Origin: Actinomycetota bacterium
Lineage (GTDB): Bacteria; Actinomycetota; Thermoleophilia; Gaiellales; Gaiellaceae
Length of the DNA: 64,000 nt
Assembly: GCA_013816245.1 (NCBI GenBank)
Contig: JACDEU010000004.1
Span: 49,766 to 113,765 of the forward strand
Reading direction: 5' to 3'
A program made the position numbers and the translations under genes. The notes beneath the pieces were generated by a model, which saw nothing but the letters and a program-made list of their open reading frames with translations, made no database searches and was not told the origin of the DNA. The number at the start of each line of letters is the position of its first letter. The first letter of the stretch is position 1. Below, one piece after another: positions 60,071 through 64,000 of the stretch.

Positions 60071-61108
60071 TTGCAGGCTCTAGTAACGCAGCCGGGCCAC
60101 ACGCACACAACACGCATCGAAGACGTTCCGGCCGTTGAGGCTCGCGAAGGCGAAGTGCTCGTCCGCACGCTCGAGGTGGGTGTCTGCGGCACCGACCGGG
60201 AGATCTCGGAAGGCCTGTTTGGGATCGCACCCCAGGACGAGCAACTACTCGTGCTCGGGCACGAAGCGCTCGGCGTCGTCGAGCAAGACGGCTACGGCTT
60301 CACGCGCGGCCAACTCGTCACCGCGACCGTCCGTCGCTCGTGCTGCCATTGCCTCGCCTGTGCGGAGGAGTCGCCGGACTCGTGTCTGACCGGCGACTAC
60401 AGCGAGCGCGGGATTACACGCCTGCACGGCTACGACCGTGAGCTCGTCGCGGAGGATCCAGAGCAACTGGTCGCAATCCCGAAATCGCTCGGCCGCCTCG
60501 GCGTGCTCGCGGAGCCGACGTCTATCTGCGAGCGCGCTCTGCGACATTCCCGGACGATCGGGGGCCGCCAGCCGTGGCAGCTCGAGCGCGCATTGGTCAT
60601 CGGCGCAGGCGCCATCGGTCTGCTGGCGACCTACCTCCTACGCCTCGCAGATGTCGAAGTGACGACGGCATCGCTCGAGCCCGAGAACGAGCTCGTCGAA
60701 CAGTCGGGCGCCCAGTACGTCTCGACGCATGACAACGAGCTATCGGCGCTCGGGAAGTTCGACCTCGTTATCGAAGCGGCCGGCAACGCGCAGTTGATGG
60801 CGCAGACGCTCGGCCTGCTCCGCCGGAGCGGAGTCGCATGCCTACTCGGGATCGATCCGCACCACCAGACGGTCGAGCTCGACGGCCCGGTGCTGGGCGT
60901 GGACACGATCCTCGAGAACCACGTTCTCTTCGGAAGCGTCAATGCGCACCGCCAGGACTGGCTGGCCGCGGTCGACGATCTGGACCGAGCGCGCGAGCGC
61001 TGGCCGGAGGCGCTGGAGCAATTCGTCACGCTCCGCCTCCCGCTCGACCGCTTCCAGGAGGCCTTCGAACATCGCGGGGGCAAGGCGACGCTCGTTCTCT
61101 CGGATTAG
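60071..61108 (+). CDS. zinc-type sugar dehydrogenase (glucose 1-dehydrogenase-like)
   Basis: A 345-residue medium-chain dehydrogenase. TTG start. Catalytic zinc ligands: EVGVCGTDREISEGLFGI near 38 and VLGHEALGVVEQDG near 61; structural-zinc-like cysteines CCHCLACAEESPDSC near 92. The Rossmann motif is ALVIGAGAIGLLATYLLRLA near 175. The early GTDREI and late VNAHRQDWLAAVDDL segments match archaeal/bacterial glucose 1-dehydrogenases that oxidise several aldoses. It would start the oxidative sugar route. Confidence 0.88.
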   Translation: MQALVTQPGHTHTTRIEDVPAVEAREGEVLVRTLEVGVCGTDREISEGLFGIAPQDEQLLVLGHEALGVVEQDGYGFTRGQLVTATVRRSCCHCLACAEESPDSCLTGDYSERGITRLHGYDRELVAEDPEQLVAIPKSLGRLGVLAEPTSICERALRHSRTIGGRQPWQLERALVIGAGAIGLLATYLLRLADVEVTTASLEPENELVEQSGAQYVSTHDNELSALGKFDLVIEAAGNAQLMAQTLGLLRRSGVACLLGIDPHHQTVELDGPVLGVDTILENHVLFGSVNAHRQDWLAAVDDLDRARERWPEALEQFVTLRLPLDRFQEAFEHRGGKATLVLSD

Positions 61109-61395
61109 CAGGAGGTAGCCACCCCCGGCACACGCCGAGTTTGTCGAAAGGTGCCCATTTTCCGCCACTAACTCCACGCTGACCCGCTTCTCCACAGATG
61201 ACCGCTTCGACCACTGTCTTTGGGTCAGACCGGAGGACAGTGACTGCGAAGGACAGTGACTGCGATGGCCCGGGCCACAATGAGAGCCACTATCCAAAGA
61301 AGGGCGTCTACCCTAGAGGTGAGACTACGAGTTCCTGAAGGCCGCTCCGGTGAGAGAGCGCTCGCCCAGCCGACCAGCAGGCATACCGTAGTCCT
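61109..61395. other. intergenic stretch without a supported gene
   Basis: No frame here looks like protein on either strand. The only notable feature is a near-direct repeat, GAAGGACAGTGACTGCGA/GGAGGACAGTGACTGCGA-like, at about 61230-61265 (GGACAGTGACTGCGA twice, 16 nt apart), next to the transporter relic. Confidence 0.5.
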
Positions 61396-61551
61396 GAGTA
61401 GGTAGTTCGTGTTCGCCGGCGTCAGCGGGTCGAGATGGATCCTGCGGAAGATGTCGAGTGCGATGAGGATGATCGACGAGTTGATCGTCGCGAGCAGGAT
61501 CCCGATCGTCGTGTTCGAGAGGACGACGCACTTGTAGGCCAACCCGTCATA
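61396..61551 (-). pseudogene. MFS (DHA2/EmrB-type) transporter N-terminal relic
   Basis: About 52 residues read as helix 1 and the first loop of a DHA2 drug exporter: KCVVLSNTTIGILLATINSS, IILIALDIFRRIHL and DPLTPANTNYLL. The usual Pro-Ala after the helix is missing and after NTNYLL the similarity ends, so this is a truncated remnant. The rest of the transporter is absent from the window. It lies between the sugar dehydrogenase and the metallo-hydrolase gene. Confidence 0.7.
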
Positions 61552-61567
61552 TCCACTGCGGCGCGCC

Positions 61568-62170
61568 TTACACGGTGCGCGGCCGCCAGGGCTCATGCTC
61601 GTGGGCGAGCCAGACGAGCTCGGGCTCGAGAGCGCGCACCCGCAGCTGGCCCTCCGTGCGCGGCTCATCGAGCTCGCCGAGGCGAACGGCCACGTCACCG
61701 CCGACGACGACCGGACGCCCGCCCGTCTCGACGACGACCACCTGCAGACCGCGCGTATGGCCCGGCGCCGGTACGAGGCGGAGCCCGGGCACCAGCTCGA
61801 GCTCGCCGTCGACCGGCTCGTAGCTCACGCCAGGCGCGTCGACCCACTCGCGGATTGTGTAGTCGTCCTCCGTGCGCGCGTCCTCGAGCTCCTGCCGCTG
61901 AACGTAAATTGGGCGTCCGGCGAACAGGTGGTTGCCGCCGCAGTGGTCGAAGTGCAGGTGCGTGTTGACGACGACGTCGACGCCGGCGAGGTCGAAGGCC
62001 TGCTCGCTCAGGGGGACCAGCCGGGGGTCCATGTCGACCACCTCCGGGCGCAGCTCCGTCATGCCGGTGTCGACCAGCACGCGGGCGTCGGGATGGTCGA
62101 TGATGTGGACGCAGACTGGCCAGCGCTCGCCCTCGACGAGCAACTCGGCCACCAGCAGCGGCGTGATCAT
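61568..62170 (-). CDS. MBL-fold metallo-hydrolase (lactonase-like)
   Basis: A 200-residue metallo-beta-lactamase-fold enzyme. The zinc motif is VVNTHLHFDHCGGNHLF near 68-83; VPAPGHTRGLQVVVVE near 132 and VVVGGDVAVRLGEL near 150 supply further ligands. The small size and layout resemble AHL-lactonase (AiiA/AttM) and other quorum-quenching-like lactonases, but a sugar lactone or thioester is as possible. The ATG at 62170 is preferred; a GTG 15 nt upstream adds a Pro-run. Confidence 0.85.
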   Translation of the reverse strand: MITPLLVAELLVEGERWPVCVHIIDHPDARVLVDTGMTELRPEVVDMDPRLVPLSEQAFDLAGVDVVVNTHLHFDHCGGNHLFAGRPIYVQRQELEDARTEDDYTIREWVDAPGVSYEPVDGELELVPGLRLVPAPGHTRGLQVVVVETGGRPVVVGGDVAVRLGELDEPRTEGQLRVRALEPELVWLAHEHEPWRPRTV

Positions 62171-62392
62171 GGGCGGCGGCGGCACTCGCCCATCTTGCCA
62201 CCGCCCGCGACGTGCCTACCCAGCCGATTGTTGCTGCTCTGGCGTCATTCCAGCATCACTGGCGCAAGCTGGAGTCCTGGGCCTGGCTCGAATCCGACAG
62301 CGTCACGATCTATGACAGACTCCTCGGGCCATCGCGTTCTTACCGCGGGGACGGTCCACGACGGGCAGCGGTGGTGCCAACAGGAGGTTCTT

Positions 62393-62671
62393 ATGTACGC
62401 CACCGTTCGCACGTACTCCACCCCCGAAATGGCCGATGCGCTTGTCAGCAACGAAGCTGACGTCAAGAGTTTGGTCAGCGGGATCGACGGATTCAGGGCC
62501 TACTATCTCATTCGCACTGCTGACGGCGCGGCTTCGGTCAGCGTCTACGACGACGAGAAGGGCGCGAACGAATCGAACAGCGCCGCGGCGAACTGGATCC
62601 GCGACAACCTGCCGGAGATCGGCGGCTCGGCGCCCCAGATCTCGGCCGGCGAAGTCGTCATCTCGGCATAG
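62393..62671 (+). CDS. 92-residue ABM-like small protein
   Basis: A small protein with ATG after AGGAGG. It reads MYATVRTYSTPEMADALVSN, then GIDGFRAYYLIRTADGAASV and SVYDDEKGANESNSAAANWI. The length, the strand order and the G-F-x-x-Y-Y core recall the antibiotic-biosynthesis-monooxygenase (ABM) ferredoxin-like fold; related short proteins are abundant in actinobacteria. Catalytic role unproven. Confidence 0.75.
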   Translation: MYATVRTYSTPEMADALVSNEADVKSLVSGIDGFRAYYLIRTADGAASVSVYDDEKGANESNSAAANWIRDNLPEIGGSAPQISAGEVVISA

Positions 62672-62811
62672 AGCCCGCGAACGCATCCCTGTCCCCGGTC
62701 GGGGCATGGACGCGGGTCGTCCAGCTCGGGGATTCCTGAACGCTGGCGCAGACGGGTCGTCTCGCACCCTGGTTTGACGTCCGGGCTTCGAACGTTCGTA
62801 GTATCGAGTCG

Positions 62812-63783
62812 ATGGAACGAATGGAATCGCGACCGATCGGGCGCAATGGAGCGTCGGTCACAAGGGTTGGTCTCGGCGGGATTGAGATGGGCCCGGAGGA
62901 AGGAGCGGAGCCCGAGGTCGATCGAGCGGTAGCGGTGCTCGAGGCGTCTGTTGCGGCGGGTGTCAACTGGCTCGACACCTCAGAGAACTATTGTGAAACA
63001 CGCAACGAGTCGTTGATCGGCGAGGCTCTGCAGCGGACCGACGGGGATCTCCTCGTCTCGACCAAGGTCGCGCCGGGGCGTTCAGGATCAGGCGGCGGCA
63101 GCGGCTTCCGTCGTGAGGATGTCCATGCTGCATGTCGGGCGAGTCTGCGTCGGCTCGGGCGAGAGCAGATCGACATCTATCTTCTGCATTGGCCCGACGA
63201 CACCGGTGTTCCGCTCGAGGAGACGTGGGGCGCAATGGCGGAGCTCGTCACCGCGGGCCTCGTCCGGGCAATCGGCCTATCGAACTACAGCATTGAAAAT
63301 GTCGAGCGCTGTCACAACGAACGTCCAGTGGACGTGGTGCAGGATGGTCTTTCGCTGATCGACTATCTCGAAGCTCGCGAGTCGATCGCCCGCTGTGGGG
63401 AGCTTGGAATAGCCGTGGTCATCTACGAGCCGCTGGCGAGCGGTGTTCTAAGTGGAAAGACGATTGAGGAAGTGCGCGAGATCTGGAAGGGCTGGGAAGA
63501 CATGGGCTTTTACAAGCGGCTGCTCACAGAGGGGAGAGCGAAGCGAAGCGCCGACGTCGTCGAGGGGTTGCGTCCGATCGCGGAGCGACTCGGCGCCTCC
63601 GTGGCGCAGCTCGCGATCGCCTGGGTGCTACATCAGCCCGGCGTCACCGCGGTGCTTGGTGGCAGCCGGGACGGCCGGCATGTGCACGAGAACGCAAACG
63701 CTTCCAGGCTCGACCTCACGGCCTCGCTCGACGAACTCGAGAGGCTCATACCGCTAGGTCCCGCCTTCACCCCAGAAGGCTAA
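62812..63783 (+). CDS. aldo/keto reductase family oxidoreductase
   Basis: A 323-residue aldo/keto reductase. It has VTRVGLGGIEMGPEEGAE near 16, the catalytic VNWLDTSENYCETRNESLIG near 52 (Asp, Tyr), LLVSTKVAPGRSG near 82 (Lys), and the His in IDIYLLHWPDDTGVPLEETW near 120. The C-terminal cofactor region is AVLGGSRDGRHVHENANA. Its likely role is reduction of an aldehyde or sugar. The start could be either ATG at 62812 or 62821. Confidence 0.9.
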   Translation: MERMESRPIGRNGASVTRVGLGGIEMGPEEGAEPEVDRAVAVLEASVAAGVNWLDTSENYCETRNESLIGEALQRTDGDLLVSTKVAPGRSGSGGGSGFRREDVHAACRASLRRLGREQIDIYLLHWPDDTGVPLEETWGAMAELVTAGLVRAIGLSNYSIENVERCHNERPVDVVQDGLSLIDYLEARESIARCGELGIAVVIYEPLASGVLSGKTIEEVREIWKGWEDMGFYKRLLTEGRAKRSADVVEGLRPIAERLGASVAQLAIAWVLHQPGVTAVLGGSRDGRHVHENANASRLDLTASLDELERLIPLGPAFTPEG

Positions 63784-64000
63784 CCCGTTGCCGGTTCCGC
63801 GCGAGCGATCCTCAGGGGACGGTAAGACTCGGGCGGTGGTTCCGTCTGGCGTTGTTGCCAGCCTGGTTGTCGCCGTGCCGCGTGTGACTCGTCGGGTGAC
63901 TGGCCGCCGTGTGCGTGCCTTGGGAATGATCTGTCCGCGTGTGCGCGGCGGCGCCGGTCTGGCGCCCGCTGCTGGCTTGATCAGGAGCTTGTCCGCCTTC
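63784..64000. other. window end, no supported gene
   Basis: The last 217 bases show no clear coding frame. Both strands have open frames reaching the edge, rich in Arg, Thr and His, which are typical of GC-rich non-coding sequence. A gene entering from beyond 64000 cannot be excluded. Confidence 0.4.

Overview
This is a GC-rich, gene-dense segment (about 75 genes supported, roughly 93% coding) of a high-GC Gram-positive chromosome. An F420-type luciferase-like oxidoreductase, a WhiG/FliA-type sigma factor, a Tad/Flp pilus locus, frequent GTG/TTG starts and many NTGA start/stop overlaps point to the Actinobacteria, and the overall gene style suggests a soil member of the Thermoleophilia (Gaiella or Solirubrobacter relatives). 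That placement is inference. No rRNA, CRISPR array or intact mobile element is present. Three tRNA genes (Cys, Gly, Trp) are.  Layout. 1-6.1 kb, minus strand: a Tad pilus operon (cpaF, cpaE, cpaB, tadG, tadE) preceded by a separately terminated block with two nearly identical Flp pilins and a third divergent pilin-like gene. 6.1-12.6 kb: a secreted M15-like protein, DUF192, a flippase-like membrane protein, two paralogous GT87 glycosyltransferases and a methyltransferase. 12.6-14.1 kb: tRNA-Cys with an integrase relic, a membrane microprotein, a lipoprotein and the first copy of an unusual double-hairpin element. 14.1-25.9 kb: a coherent pyrimidine/hydantoin catabolic island with an F420-type oxidoreductase, M20 carbamoyl-amino-acid hydrolase, NMT1-type ABC transporter, dihydropyrimidinase, CoA-acylating (methyl)malonate-semialdehyde dehydrogenase and a class III aminotransferase. 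The second double-hairpin copy lies in it. 25.9-36.5 kb: small hypothetical proteins, a nucleoside deoxyribosyltransferase, a MEDS sensor protein, tRNA-Gly, RNase HI, an aldehyde dehydrogenase, a PadR regulator with its operator, an EF-G paralogue with an altered GTPase motif, the sigma factor, tRNA-Trp and a frameshifted excisionase relic. 36.5-46.4 kb: secreted proteins, a dolichol-phosphate-mannose-synthase-like GT2 with membrane partners, DNA polymerase IV, a frameshifted M29 aminopeptidase, an acyl-CoA carboxylase beta subunit and a run of small proteins. 46.4-63.8 kb: a carbohydrate and sugar-acid region with a FAD oxidoreductase, DapA-like lyase, enoyl-CoA hydratase, MFS exporter, Gfo/Idh/MocA, SDR, xylulokinase, sugar isomerase, cupin D-lyxose isomerase, FAH-family hydrolase, IlvD/Edd dehydratase, SMP-30 lactonase, second SDR and a zinc sugar dehydrogenase.  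How the genes work together. The 14-26 kb island encodes every step from dihydropyrimidine to an acyl-CoA, but has no recognisable dihydropyrimidine dehydrogenase. The F420-type enzyme at its edge is a candidate for that missing reduction. The 50-61 kb region combines an isomerase/kinase route to xylulose 5-phosphate with an oxidative, non-phosphorylating route (dehydrogenase, lactonase, dehydratase, FAH-type enzyme).  The most unusual signals are the two covarying double-hairpin elements placed 2-4 nt after stop codons, four start sites that fit CTG within a CTGA overlap, and the pilin duplication with a conserved leader. All assignments come from reading the sequence; no database search was run.
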